Assembly: GCF_030053775.1 (NCBI RefSeq)
Contig: NZ_CP125669.1
Location: 682,001-746,000 of the forward strand
DNA: 64,000 bases
Direction of reading: 5' to 3'
Source of the DNA: Acinetobacter corruptisaponis
GTDB taxonomy: Bacteria; Pseudomonadota; Gammaproteobacteria; Pseudomonadales; Moraxellaceae
Shown here: positions 43,793 through 52,295 of the stretch, in pieces
How positions within the stretch are numbered: position 1 is the stretch's first letter
Layout of the letters: each line of letters opens with the position of its first letter
Notes under the pieces: generated by a model
Told to the model about the DNA's origin: nothing
Database searches by the model: none
The model's input: only the letters and a program-made list of their open reading frames with translations
Program-made: the position numbers and the translations under genes

Positions 43793-44797
43793 ATGACATT
43801 CAATAAAGAATTAGAAAAAACTGTTCCTGGCACCTATATCGCCCTGATCTTGGATGTTGTATCCCGTTGGGATATTTCTGCAGATGAATTATTAAAAGAC
43901 TCAGGTTTCCACGCAGAGCAGCTGGTACAACCCTTATGGCGTGCAGATGCCAAGATTGTCATGGGCATCCTAAAGCGGGCACTTGAACTTACACAGGTTC
44001 CAACTTTAGAGTTTGGTTTTTATTTAGGCATGCAAATGACCATTACCTGTCATGGGTTAATGGGAATGGCTGCCATGCTGGCTGAAAATGTCAAACAGGC
44101 ACTCAATGTTGCCCAGGAATTCATTTCACTCCAATCCAGTATACATACCATTAAACTGGAAATTGTGGATGATCATGCGCTTATCACATTTGAACAAACT
44201 GAAGCTTATTATCTGGATGAAGTCATCCAAATTGCTTTATTGCTTGGGTTTGCACAAATGGGGAAAAGTATTTCTGGACATACCCTAACAGGCTTTGCTG
44301 ATGTCCAATTTAATAAACCTGACTATTTTGATAAATTACTTCCCTTAATTCCTGGCAAAGTAAGATTTAATCGCCCTGTTACCTGCCTAGAATTTAAAAA
44401 AGAAATTTTAGATATTCCCCTACTTCATTCAGATGCAATTGCAGGACGTTTCGCAAGAGAAGAATGTAAATACCAATTACGTAAGCTTTTAAAACAAAAC
44501 AGCTTTATCAGTACAATACAAGATCTAATTTATGATGAGGCGATGGGAATCAGTCCTTTATCAGATATCTTAGAAAAAATACAAATCTCTGAGCGTGCTT
44601 TACAACGAAAATTAGAAAGTGAAAATACCAGTTTTAGAGAATTAGTAGACAAAGTAAGGTGTGAAAAAGCAACGCAATTACTCAAAAATCCAAATTTATC
44701 ACTTGAACATATCGCAAACCATCTTGGTTATACCAATACCAAAAACTTCTCACGTGCATTTAAACGCTGGACAGGAAAGTCGCCAAGACGTTATTGA
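43793..44797 (+). CDS. AraC-family regulator, OruR/ArgR-like
   Basis: 334 residues. The N-terminal ~200 residues form the Arabinose_bd-type domain (PTLEFGFYLGMQMTITCHGLMGMA). The C-terminal AraC HTH pair includes GISPLSDILEKIQISERALQRKL and LEHIANHLGYTNTKNFSRAFKRWTG. It is divergent from solute-binding copy 2, which suggests that it regulates that gene pair. The inducer is unknown. Confidence 0.9.
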   Translation: MTFNKELEKTVPGTYIALILDVVSRWDISADELLKDSGFHAEQLVQPLWRADAKIVMGILKRALELTQVPTLEFGFYLGMQMTITCHGLMGMAAMLAENVKQALNVAQEFISLQSSIHTIKLEIVDDHALITFEQTEAYYLDEVIQIALLLGFAQMGKSISGHTLTGFADVQFNKPDYFDKLLPLIPGKVRFNRPVTCLEFKKEILDIPLLHSDAIAGRFAREECKYQLRKLLKQNSFISTIQDLIYDEAMGISPLSDILEKIQISERALQRKLESENTSFRELVDKVRCEKATQLLKNPNLSLEHIANHLGYTNTKNFSRAFKRWTGKSPRRY

Positions 44798-44846
44798 GTT
44801 TAATAGCTAGCCCTGAATAAATAAAAAGTCATAAGCGTCAAAAAAG

Positions 44847-44877
44847 CTTACTGGTGAATGCTCGAATCGCCAGTAAG
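44847..44877 (-). terminator. Terminator of the 57-residue gene
   Basis: CTTACTGG (44847-44854) and CCAGTAAG (44870-44877) pair, with a further GA/TC in the stem, and the minus strand runs into CTTTTTTG. It lies 36 bases after the small ORF's stop. Confidence 0.75.
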
Positions 44878-44912
44878 AAAGATAAACCTTATATTGTGCG
44901 CCATACCCAAAC

Positions 44913-45086
44913 TTATTTATTAGCCTGCGTTGACTGTTGCATCTGTGCCGTATTCTGCTTTTGCTGTGATGGCATATAATCTGGTTCATTACTGACCGCA
45001 AGAAAGAAGAAAACCAGGAATAAACAGCCAAGTAAAATACTAATCCCAACAGTAAGGTATGGGAATTTTGCTTGCTCTTGAGACAT
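44913..45086 (-). CDS. Small single-pass membrane protein (57 residues)
   Basis: A short ORF with an AGGAGC ribosome site 8 bases before the ATG and a good terminator after it. The product is MSQEQAKFPYLTV followed by a hydrophobic helix (GISILLGCLFLVFFFLAV, about 14-31) and a Gln/Ser/Thr-rich tail of 25 residues. One transmembrane helix is the only feature I can assign. It lies 44 bases downstream of the unknown 45131-45949 gene on the same strand and may be cotranscribed with it. I do not recognise the family. Confidence 0.72.
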   Translation of the reverse strand: MSQEQAKFPYLTVGISILLGCLFLVFFFLAVSNEPDYMPSQQKQNTAQMQQSTQANK

Positions 45087-45130
45087 ATCGTCTGCTCCTA
45101 TTTAAATACTAAAATTCAATGCTGCATTAT

Positions 45131-45949
45131 CTACATCATGGATAAAGCCCTGTAACTGGCACCATTTTGAATACGGGTTTGCATATATTCAGCATAGACC
45201 GACAACTTTTCAAAAATGTGTTCTGAATAAAACATATCCTCAATTAAATGAGCGGCCTGTTTTTGGCTAAACTGGCCAATCTGTGCCACCAGTTGCGCAT
45301 TCAGGTTCGAAAACAAAGTACAAATAACTTTATGAAACTCATCTTTGTTTTTAAACAATAATTTTCGAGTATTAATTAATTTATCATTAATACTACGCTC
45401 TGCTGTATCACAGCAAATCACGTCAATTTTTATCTGCAAATACTCCTGCAAGATTTGAATTTGATGCTGGTCTACAGGTAAATGTGTAATCAAGAAAAGA
45501 TGGGAAATATCTGTTCGACAAAGGGCTTTGACTAAAGTTCGAAACAGAAAATTAGCTTCCTTTTTAGGCTGTTCAACCAAATCCACATAAAGTTTTAGGC
45601 TTTGGAGCACTTCTTCAATTTTTAAATTGACACTTTTCTCAGCCTGATAATATTGATTCAGGATCGCCAGAACAGCGGTTGAAATCGGTGTTGTATAAAT
45701 CACGGGCTGATTTAAATTGGCAATAATAAATGGGGCAAACAAATACCCAAGATTATTGTCATTTTCCTCTATTTTTGCTTGCACAATATAAGCGACTTTC
45801 TCTTTAGAAAAGTCTCTTAATACCTTGCCTCGTAACAAGGTTGCTTCAAGATTTACATAGTCAAGATGTAGCTGTTCTTGTACTGCTTGCGAAACCTCGC
45901 CATCCTGAAAAAGCTGGGTTATCGCATTAAGTTCTTTAGTTACAAACAT
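45131..45949 (-). CDS. Protein of unknown function (272 residues)
   Basis: Start at 45949 chosen because TAGGG lies just before that ATG; a GTG four codons upstream is the alternative. No signal peptide or membrane helix is seen. Composition is helical and rich in Gln, Leu and Ile, with two adjacent cysteines in DVICCDT. The N-terminus (LNAITQLFQDGEVSQAVQEQL) and a central alternating segment (HLFLITHLPVDQHQI) give no family I recognise. It is divergent from the cyd operon, with 362 bases between them, and is followed by the small membrane protein. A regulatory role is possible but not shown. Confidence 0.68.
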   Translation of the reverse strand: MFVTKELNAITQLFQDGEVSQAVQEQLHLDYVNLEATLLRGKVLRDFSKEKVAYIVQAKIEENDNNLGYLFAPFIIANLNQPVIYTTPISTAVLAILNQYYQAEKSVNLKIEEVLQSLKLYVDLVEQPKKEANFLFRTLVKALCRTDISHLFLITHLPVDQHQIQILQEYLQIKIDVICCDTAERSINDKLINTRKLLFKNKDEFHKVICTLFSNLNAQLVAQIGQFSQKQAAHLIEDMFYSEHIFEKLSVYAEYMQTRIQNGASYRALSMM

Positions 45950-46311
45950 CGCCCTACCCACCTTTCAGCCAAACCATTGTCTTTTGATTGATCTGTACGT
46001 TTTGTACACTATTTAACAAGCCGTACCGTTCTTAGTGTTATTTTGTAGAAGATATCAATCGCTGAATAGCTACAGAGGCTGTCTAAAAAAATATAACAGA
46101 TGTTTTATTTTTGCTTTGTCTGTTATAAAAAAATCATAAGAATGTGTATCTACTCCTACACACCATAACAGCAGATGATGAATAGAACTGAAAATGGTTC
46201 TGCATGAGAATTGAGCACACCGACTCTAATCTTATTTTTTAACCATTTAAGAACTGCTCTTTCACATTTTCCTAGCGACTGCTTTTGCTGGTCTGTTATA
46301 GGAGAGGATAT
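45950..46311. other. 362-base divergent regulatory region before cydA
   Basis: AT-rich non-coding stretch holding the promoters of the unknown minus-strand gene and of cydAB. It contains TGTAC-N5-GTACA at 45994-46008 and ATAACAGA/TCTGTTAT arms at 46093-46100 and 46119-46126 with A and T runs around them. No clear FNR/Anr box (TTGAT-N4-ATCAA) was found. Confidence 0.6.
45994..46008. promoter_or_regulatory. Palindrome TGTAC-N5-GTACA
   Basis: TGTACGTTTTGTACA lies 45 bases upstream of the start of the 45131-45949 gene. A short perfect dyad at this place may be an operator for that gene or for the divergent cyd operon. The binding protein is unknown. Confidence 0.4.
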
Positions 46312-47757
46312 ATGGATCTCGGTCTCACTGCTTTAGAATTAGCCCGAATACAGTTTGCATTTACTGTTTCATTTCACATTATCTTTCCCGCCACCTCGAT
46401 AGGTCTCGCCTGTTTCCTTGCCATGCTGGAATGGAAATGGCTTCGTACTCAAAACCCGATTTACAAAGATCTGTTTAAATTCTGGATCAAAATCTTTGCC
46501 GTTGCCTTTGGAATGGGGGTCGTATCTGGGGTGGTGATGAGCTACCAGTTTGGTACCAACTGGAGTGAATTTTCCCGTATTGCGGGAAGTGTGACTGGCC
46601 CCTTACTAACTTATGAAGTGCTCAGTGCATTCTTCTTGGAAGCGGGCTTCTTGGGCATCATGCTGTTTGGTTGGGGACGAGTCAGCCCCAAAGCCCACTT
46701 CTTTGCCACCTTGATGGTCGCCATTGGTACTTGTATCTCCATGTTCTGGATTCTCTCCTCCAACAGTTGGATGCAAACCCCGCAAGGTTTTACCATTGAG
46801 AATGGCATCATTATTCCAACCGATTGGTGGGCGATTGTATTTAATCCCTCTTTCCCTTATCGCTTTGCCCATATGGCAGCCGCTGCATTTTTAGTGTCCT
46901 CCTTACTGGTGGTGGGTACTGCTGCATGGCATCTGATCAAAGGCCGTCGTGATGAACTGGTCAAAAAATCCTTTTCAATGGGTCTATGGATGGTGCTTGT
47001 TACCTCGTGCTTGCAAGTGGTGATTGGTGATAATCATGGTTTAAACACTCTGAAACATCAGCCCGCCAAATTGGCCGCTATCGAAGGGCATTGGGAAACC
47101 AATCACAATGAGTCTATGCCACTCCTTTTATTTGCCATTCCTGATATGAACAGTGAAGAAAACCGCTATGAAATCGGCATTCCTCATCTTGGCAGTCTGA
47201 TCCTGACCCACTCCATAGATGGCAAAGTGACAGGCCTAAAAGATTTCGCACCTGAAGATCGTCCGAATGCCACCATTGTATTCTGGAGTTTCCGTGTCAT
47301 GGTTGGACTTGGCATGTTGATGGTGCTGCTCTCGTTTATTGCCTTATGGCTACGTAAAAAAGGCAAGCTTTATGGTTCATCTTGGTTTCATAAATTCGCT
47401 TTTGTCATGGGACCTACAGGCTATATTGCCTTATTGGCGGGATGGGTCACTACCGAAGTTGGCCGTCAACCTTGGGTAATTTATGGGGTGATGCGCACCA
47501 AAGATGGTTTGTCACATACGGTAACTGCTGATCAGGTCGGGATCAGCTTGATCATTTTCGTGGTGGTCTATGCCATGGTGTTTGGTAGCGGTATTTACTA
47601 CATGCTGAAACTACTGAAAAAAGGTCCTGAATTTATTGAGGCGATTGATCTTGAGCCAGCAGGTCATGGCCATTTTAAAACCCCAATGCGTCCTTTAAGT
47701 GCGGTTGATGAAAGTATTGATCAGCAAGACCCGAATAAGGAGAAACACCATGATTGA
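46312..47757 (+). CDS. cydA: Cytochrome bd-type quinol oxidase subunit I (CydA/CioA)
   Basis: Subunit I carries haems b558, b595 and d and oxidises quinol while reducing O2 to water at the inner membrane. The start at 46312 has a GGAGAGG ribosome site. The protein has 481 residues, shorter than E. coli CydA (522) and like Pseudomonas CioA. The N-terminal ELARIQFAFTVSFH holds the first haem-ligand His. The Q-loop motif GDNHGLNTLKHQPAKLAAIEGHWET is followed by a short Q loop, which defines the CIO-type oxidase. GRQPWVIYGVMRT is also present. cydB overlaps its end by 8 bases. Confidence 0.95.
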   Translation: MDLGLTALELARIQFAFTVSFHIIFPATSIGLACFLAMLEWKWLRTQNPIYKDLFKFWIKIFAVAFGMGVVSGVVMSYQFGTNWSEFSRIAGSVTGPLLTYEVLSAFFLEAGFLGIMLFGWGRVSPKAHFFATLMVAIGTCISMFWILSSNSWMQTPQGFTIENGIIIPTDWWAIVFNPSFPYRFAHMAAAAFLVSSLLVVGTAAWHLIKGRRDELVKKSFSMGLWMVLVTSCLQVVIGDNHGLNTLKHQPAKLAAIEGHWETNHNESMPLLLFAIPDMNSEENRYEIGIPHLGSLILTHSIDGKVTGLKDFAPEDRPNATIVFWSFRVMVGLGMLMVLLSFIALWLRKKGKLYGSSWFHKFAFVMGPTGYIALLAGWVTTEVGRQPWVIYGVMRTKDGLSHTVTADQVGISLIIFVVVYAMVFGSGIYYMLKLLKKGPEFIEAIDLEPAGHGHFKTPMRPLSAVDESIDQQDPNKEKHHD

Positions 47758-48754
47758 TTTATCTCTGATTTGGGTCGGCATTATCGGTCTCGGTGTCCTG
47801 ATCTATGTCATTTTGGATGGTTTTGATCTCGGGATCGGGATTCTATTCCCTTTCATCAAAAGCCGCGAAGAACGTGATGTGATGATGAACACCGTCGCGC
47901 CTGTCTGGGATGGCAATGAAACATGGATGGTACTTGGTGGCGCAGGCTTGTTTGCAGCCTTCCCATTGGTCTATTCAACTGTACTGTCTGCGTTGTATAT
48001 GCCGATTACCCTGATGGTGATTGCCCTGATTTTTCGTGGTGTTGCCTTTGAGTTTCGTTTTAAGGCGAATCGCACCAAGCATTTGTGGGATCAGGCTTTT
48101 ATCTGGGGTTCAATTCTGTCCAGCTTCCTGCAAGGCGTGATTTTAGGCGCTTATATTCAAGGCATCCAAACCACCAATGGGATTTTCTCAGGTTCAGGTT
48201 TAGATTGGTTCACTCCTTTCGCCTTATTTACGGGGTTGGGTGTGGTTGCCATGTATGCGGCTCTCGGTTGTGGCTGGCTGATTATGAAAACCGACCATGA
48301 ACTACGAGATCAAATGTATGGGCTGATGCCTAAGCTGATCATTTTGCTATTTGTAGTCTTTGCAGGTGTCAGTCTCTATACCCCACTGACCCATCCTGAA
48401 ATTGCAGCGCGTTGGTTTGCCTTACCGAATCTCCTGTATTTTAGCCCTGTACCCATCTTAGTACTACTGTTTACATTCTTAATTTTAAAAGCATGTAAAG
48501 AGCGTCAAGATTTTAAACCCTTTATCTTTACCTTAGCCTTAGTGTTCTTGGCCTTTACTGGATTTGTGATCAGCCTCTGGCCGAATATCATTCCGCCATC
48601 GGTCACGATTTGGGAAGCCGCAGCACCGCATTCTAGTCAGAAATTTGCATTGGTTGGTGCAGTAATTCTCATCCCAATCATTATCGCCTATACCATCCTG
48701 TCGTACTGGGTGTTTAGAGATAAAGTACGGGTCGGAGATACGGGTTATCACTAA
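47750..48754 (+). CDS. cydB: Cytochrome bd-type quinol oxidase subunit II (CydB)
   Basis: Integral membrane partner of CydA. The ATG at 47750 overlaps the cydA stop and has AAGGAG before it. Its 334 residues have about eight hydrophobic segments. Landmarks: IWVGIIGLGVLIYVILDGFDLGIG at the start, the conserved WDGNETW near 57, and FRGVAFEFRFK. DUF2474-type ORF starts 13 bases after it, completing a compact operon. Confidence 0.95.
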   Translation: MIDLSLIWVGIIGLGVLIYVILDGFDLGIGILFPFIKSREERDVMMNTVAPVWDGNETWMVLGGAGLFAAFPLVYSTVLSALYMPITLMVIALIFRGVAFEFRFKANRTKHLWDQAFIWGSILSSFLQGVILGAYIQGIQTTNGIFSGSGLDWFTPFALFTGLGVVAMYAALGCGWLIMKTDHELRDQMYGLMPKLIILLFVVFAGVSLYTPLTHPEIAARWFALPNLLYFSPVPILVLLFTFLILKACKERQDFKPFIFTLALVFLAFTGFVISLWPNIIPPSVTIWEAAAPHSSQKFALVGAVILIPIIIAYTILSYWVFRDKVRVGDTGYH

Positions 48755-48767
48755 GGAGCTGCTTTGC

Positions 48768-48890
48768 ATGAAAATTAAATCTCTGCATTTAAGCCAAACG
48801 CAATGGTTTATAATCTTATGGTTAGTTGGTTTTTTTGCACTCGCCATCATTGCAGGTCTCTTTAGACTGCTATTGATGTTTGCTTATTAA
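48768..48890 (+). CDS. Small oxidase-associated membrane protein (DUF2474-like, 40 residues)
   Basis: A 40-residue ORF directly after cydB with AAGGAG 11 bases before the ATG. The sequence is MKIKSLHLSQTQWF then a single hydrophobic helix ending LLLMFAY. Small one-helix proteins of this kind (CydX/CioZ, DUF2474) sit at the end of bd-oxidase operons and stabilise the complex. The match to DUF2474 is from memory of the pattern (Trp followed by the helix and LFRLLLMF); the operon context is direct evidence. Confidence 0.78.
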   Translation: MKIKSLHLSQTQWFIILWLVGFFALAIIAGLFRLLLMFAY

Positions 48891-48898
48891 AAAAGAGA

Positions 48899-48926
48899 TG
48901 GAGCAGCTTGCATAAAAGCTGTTCCA
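48899..48926. repeat. Inverted repeat before the MocR gene
   Basis: TGGAGCAGCTT (48899-48909) and AAGCTGTTCCA (48916-48926) pair over 11 positions with one G-T. There is no T run, so it is less likely a terminator than an operator or an mRNA hairpin close to the MocR start. Confidence 0.45.
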
Positions 48927-48931
48927 TCAAG

Positions 48932-50380
48932 ATGGATTCACTTTACTTTATGTATAAATCAGAACAATTAGCGCACAACCTGAAACTTCTCATTGAAAAT
49001 GGATCATGGCAGCCGCACAGCAAACTTCCTTCTTTACGTGAGCAAGTGCAACGATCAGGGTTTAGCTTAATTACCGTGATGAACGCTTACCAAGAACTGG
49101 AAGCGCAAGGATTGATTTATTCAAAAGAAAAGTCAGGTTATTTTGTCGCTGAGCAAAATCATATTCAGATTCCACAGGCCTATTCGGTGGTCTCTTTAAA
49201 TCCCAAAATTGAAATTAACTCCTTGGTGTTTAAATACCTGAAGTCGATTCAATCCAAACAGGTCAGCCCACTAGGTTCTGCATTTCCAGATAGTCAATTA
49301 CTCTATCCCCCCAAACTGATTCAGATCATGGGACAACTTTCCCGCAATCGCCATAGTTATGATCAAACCACCAACCTACCACCTGGGAATTTAGCACTCA
49401 GAAAACTCATTGCTCAACGCTATTGTATGCAAGGGATTCCAACCGATGCAGATGACATTGTCATTACATCGGGTGGTTTAGAAGCATTGAATCTATCCCT
49501 GCAAGCAATTACTCAACCAGGTGACTATATTTTATTGCAGCAAACCATCTTCTATGGCGCATGGCAGGCAGCTGAACGTTTGGGACTCAAGGTGATTACC
49601 CTCCCAGAACATCCACAACATGGCTTTGATATTGAAGCTTTTGAACAAGTCATTAAAAACTATCCGATCAAAGTGTGCTGGTTTATGTTGAACGCACATA
49701 ACCCGATTGGCTTTACCGTCAGCGATGAGATCAAATATAAAATTGCCAAGCTATTGCATGAACATCAAATTCATTTGATCGAAGATGATGTCTATGAAGA
49801 ACTGTTTTATGGCAATCAAAAGCCGCTACCCATGAAGTATTTCGATCAGCAAAATCTGGTGTTGCACTGCTCTTCTTTTTCTAAAACCTTGGGTTCGGGG
49901 TTCCGTATGGGATGGGTCTATGCTGGCAAATTTTCCGAACATATTCAGCATTTGCAATTAATGAGCACCATTTCAGCCAATGCGCTGATCCAGAATGCAC
50001 TGGTGGAGTTTCTCTCCCATCATCATTATGAAAAGCATTTAAGAACGCTTAGACGGGCTTTGGAAAAGAATAAAAAACAATTCTTTCAATATCTCAAACA
50101 ACATCTACCGAAAGACTGTAAGGTATATAACTATCCAAGTGGCTATTTTCTCTGGATTCAGTTGCCAGACAAAGTAAGCAGTATGCAAATCTATGAACAG
50201 CTGATTCAACAACAGGTCGGCGTTGCGCCAAGCCCTTTATTTAATGTGTTGCCCTCACATCAACATTTTATTCGTATGAATTGTTCCTTTGAATGGACAG
50301 AACAGATTCAGCATTCGTTAGAACGCTTTATTGAAACGGTTCAGTTGGCGATGTCGGATGAATCAGCCTTGGACAAATAG
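48932..50380 (+). CDS. MocR-type GntR regulator with aminotransferase domain
   Basis: 482 residues from the ATG at 48932 (an ATG at 48950 is also possible). An N-terminal GntR winged HTH (KLPSLREQVQRSGFSLITVMNAYQEL) is followed by a fold-type I PLP-binding domain with SGGLEALNLSLQAI, NPIGFTVSDE, EDDVYEELFYG, and the Schiff-base Lys in SSFSKTLGSGFRMGW. MocR proteins use PLP as effector or cofactor and regulate amino-acid or vitamin genes. The 3' end overlaps the convergent AraC gene by 40 bases. The target is unknown. Confidence 0.9.
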   Translation: MDSLYFMYKSEQLAHNLKLLIENGSWQPHSKLPSLREQVQRSGFSLITVMNAYQELEAQGLIYSKEKSGYFVAEQNHIQIPQAYSVVSLNPKIEINSLVFKYLKSIQSKQVSPLGSAFPDSQLLYPPKLIQIMGQLSRNRHSYDQTTNLPPGNLALRKLIAQRYCMQGIPTDADDIVITSGGLEALNLSLQAITQPGDYILLQQTIFYGAWQAAERLGLKVITLPEHPQHGFDIEAFEQVIKNYPIKVCWFMLNAHNPIGFTVSDEIKYKIAKLLHEHQIHLIEDDVYEELFYGNQKPLPMKYFDQQNLVLHCSSFSKTLGSGFRMGWVYAGKFSEHIQHLQLMSTISANALIQNALVEFLSHHHYEKHLRTLRRALEKNKKQFFQYLKQHLPKDCKVYNYPSGYFLWIQLPDKVSSMQIYEQLIQQQVGVAPSPLFNVLPSHQHFIRMNCSFEWTEQIQHSLERFIETVQLAMSDESALDK

Positions 50381-51423
50381 CTTTTCCGATACTGACTCGG
50401 TGTTTCCCCAAACATTTTTTTAAAGGCGCGAATAAAATTTGTGGGTTCTTCATACCCCACCAGAGCTGCAACATCCTGAATAGTATATTGTGGCTGTTGC
50501 AGTAACTTTTTGGCTTGACTAAAACGTACCTCAGCCAAAATCTGCAAGAACGTCGTTCCTTGTGCTTGTAAATGTCGCTTGATGGTTCGTTCAGACATAT
50601 TCAACCGCTGTGCAATCAACGCTAATGTCGGATAAGTATTGCCAGCTTTATACAACAACTCAGAACGAATACTTTTCTGCAGGTCTCGCACCGATTCTTT
50701 GAGTAATTTCAATTTGTCATTTTCGCAATACAATAATGCCTGCTGGAATGCGACTTGATCAGCATTAGGATTTTTACAATGCAGATATTGCTTGGGGAAG
50801 CGCAGGCCATTGCGTTGCTGATTAAAATGAATCTTGATCTGAGATAAATCGATACGTTTATAATTTTGTGCATCGGCCCAATCAACAAAGACCTCACAAC
50901 GTTCAACAATTTTTTCAGAAAACAAAGCTAAAAAATGAATCGCCCCAAATAGCAAACTTTCAATCAGAAAGTGTCGTAATTGATCAGATTGCTGTTCATT
51001 GCCAAATTTAACAGGATGTACACCATCCAAATAGACATAGACAAAGTCTTCATCCATGTACCATTCAGGGGTAAAGTTCTGGATTCGTGTACAGAAATAC
51101 TGTTGGCACAGCGTTAATGCAGTTTCAACATCCGTACAGCTCAGAAATGCAAAACCTAAGGCTCCATGCGAAGTGGGACGTAATTTAAAACCATATTCAA
51201 TCCCAAGCCTTGGATTATCCGTCAGCCTTAAAGCATTCACCACTAGCTTTGACCATTGATGCGCACTCATTTTGGCATCGGCTTGTTTCATTTCTGCCAG
51301 CACCAATCCTGTACCAGATAAAACTATTTCAATATCAATGGCATAATCATGCACAATTTCTAATAATAAATGTGCATAAGAAACCGAGATGGTTTCTTGA
51401 AACAATCCAAAAGGATCTCGCAT
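50341..51423 (-). CDS. AraC-family regulator, likely controls the adjacent hydratase/SDR pair
   Basis: 360 residues with an Arabinose_bd-type N-terminal domain (PRLGIEYGFKLRPTSHGALGFA) and a C-terminal AraC HTH pair (YPTLALIAQRLNMSERTIKRHLQAQG, TIQDVAALVGYEEPTNFIRAFKKMFG). It is divergent from the enoyl-CoA hydratase-SDR operon, with 119 bases between, so it is the probable regulator of that operon. Its 3' end overlaps the convergent MocR gene tail to tail. Confidence 0.9.
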   Translation of the reverse strand: MRDPFGLFQETISVSYAHLLLEIVHDYAIDIEIVLSGTGLVLAEMKQADAKMSAHQWSKLVVNALRLTDNPRLGIEYGFKLRPTSHGALGFAFLSCTDVETALTLCQQYFCTRIQNFTPEWYMDEDFVYVYLDGVHPVKFGNEQQSDQLRHFLIESLLFGAIHFLALFSEKIVERCEVFVDWADAQNYKRIDLSQIKIHFNQQRNGLRFPKQYLHCKNPNADQVAFQQALLYCENDKLKLLKESVRDLQKSIRSELLYKAGNTYPTLALIAQRLNMSERTIKRHLQAQGTTFLQILAEVRFSQAKKLLQQPQYTIQDVAALVGYEEPTNFIRAFKKMFGETPSQYRKSYLSKADSSDIAN

Positions 51424-51542
51424 CGCACATCCACTGTCCTAAAATGATCATCAATATGGCATAGTCACACCTATTGTGCGAGTGTTTTATTCGAAATAAT
51501 GACTGCAATCAATCAACCATCGCAGAATGAGGAAGCGCTTCA

Positions 51543-52259
51543 ATGACCACCATGACGCTTGATCAACAGCAGTCTATTTATGTTCTCACCTTAACCAATG
51601 GCGATCAGGAAAATGTCTTAAATCAAGATGTGCTGAATGAATATATCGAGATCTTTGATGAGATCGAGCGCCATTCGCATAATGCTTGCCTAGTCATTCG
51701 AAGCGACTACCCCAAGACTTTTTGCAATGGCTTAGACCTCGCATGGTTAATGCAGCAATCCATGCAAGATAAAAAAGCTTTTACCACGCAACTGGAAAAT
51801 ATGCTGCTGCGCTTGGCCTTGCTTAACCTCCCTGTCATTGCGGAAATTAATGGCAATGCTTATGCAGGCGGTGCAATCTTGGCATCGGCATGCGACTTCC
51901 GCTTGATGCGGGCAGACAAAGGACGCTTTTGCTTTCCCGAAGTCAAACTCACTATTCCTTTCACTGACTGTATTGCAGAGATTGTGCAGCTCATTCCCAA
52001 TCAACATGCGATTTGGGAGATGTCATTAACGGGTAAATCTATGACTGGACTCGAATGTTTAGACGCACATGTGGTTCATCAGATTCATCCTGCCGAATCA
52101 TTAAATACTGAAGTATTTAAGTTTGCCGAAGAGATGTCACAAAAGCATCGCCTAACCTATGCCGTGATCAAACGTCAGTTACGCCATCGCATTGTTGAAA
52201 TTGCCAAACAACGACAGCTCTACAATCCAGAAAAATTTGCACATCCTTTTATGATTTAA
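51543..52259 (+). CDS. Enoyl-CoA hydratase/isomerase-family protein
   Basis: 238-residue crotonase-fold protein. CNGLDLAWLMQ forms the first oxyanion region and EINGNAYAGGAILASACDFRLM the second, with FCFPEVKLTIPF after it. The usual hydratase glutamates are not both clear, so isomerase or another crotonase activity is possible. GAGGAAG precedes the ATG. The SDR gene follows after 36 bases, consistent with a two-step conversion of an acyl-CoA. The substrate is unknown. Confidence 0.85.
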   Translation: MTTMTLDQQQSIYVLTLTNGDQENVLNQDVLNEYIEIFDEIERHSHNACLVIRSDYPKTFCNGLDLAWLMQQSMQDKKAFTTQLENMLLRLALLNLPVIAEINGNAYAGGAILASACDFRLMRADKGRFCFPEVKLTIPFTDCIAEIVQLIPNQHAIWEMSLTGKSMTGLECLDAHVVHQIHPAESLNTEVFKFAEEMSQKHRLTYAVIKRQLRHRIVEIAKQRQLYNPEKFAHPFMI

Positions 52260-52295
52260 CGACATATTGATAAAAATTAAATATAGGACATCGAC

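Noticed and set aside
46081..46126. CTGTCTAAAAAAATATAACAGA stretch resembling an insertion-sequence end
   Set aside because: No transposase, matching opposite terminal repeat or target duplication was found; it is better explained as an AT-rich promoter region.
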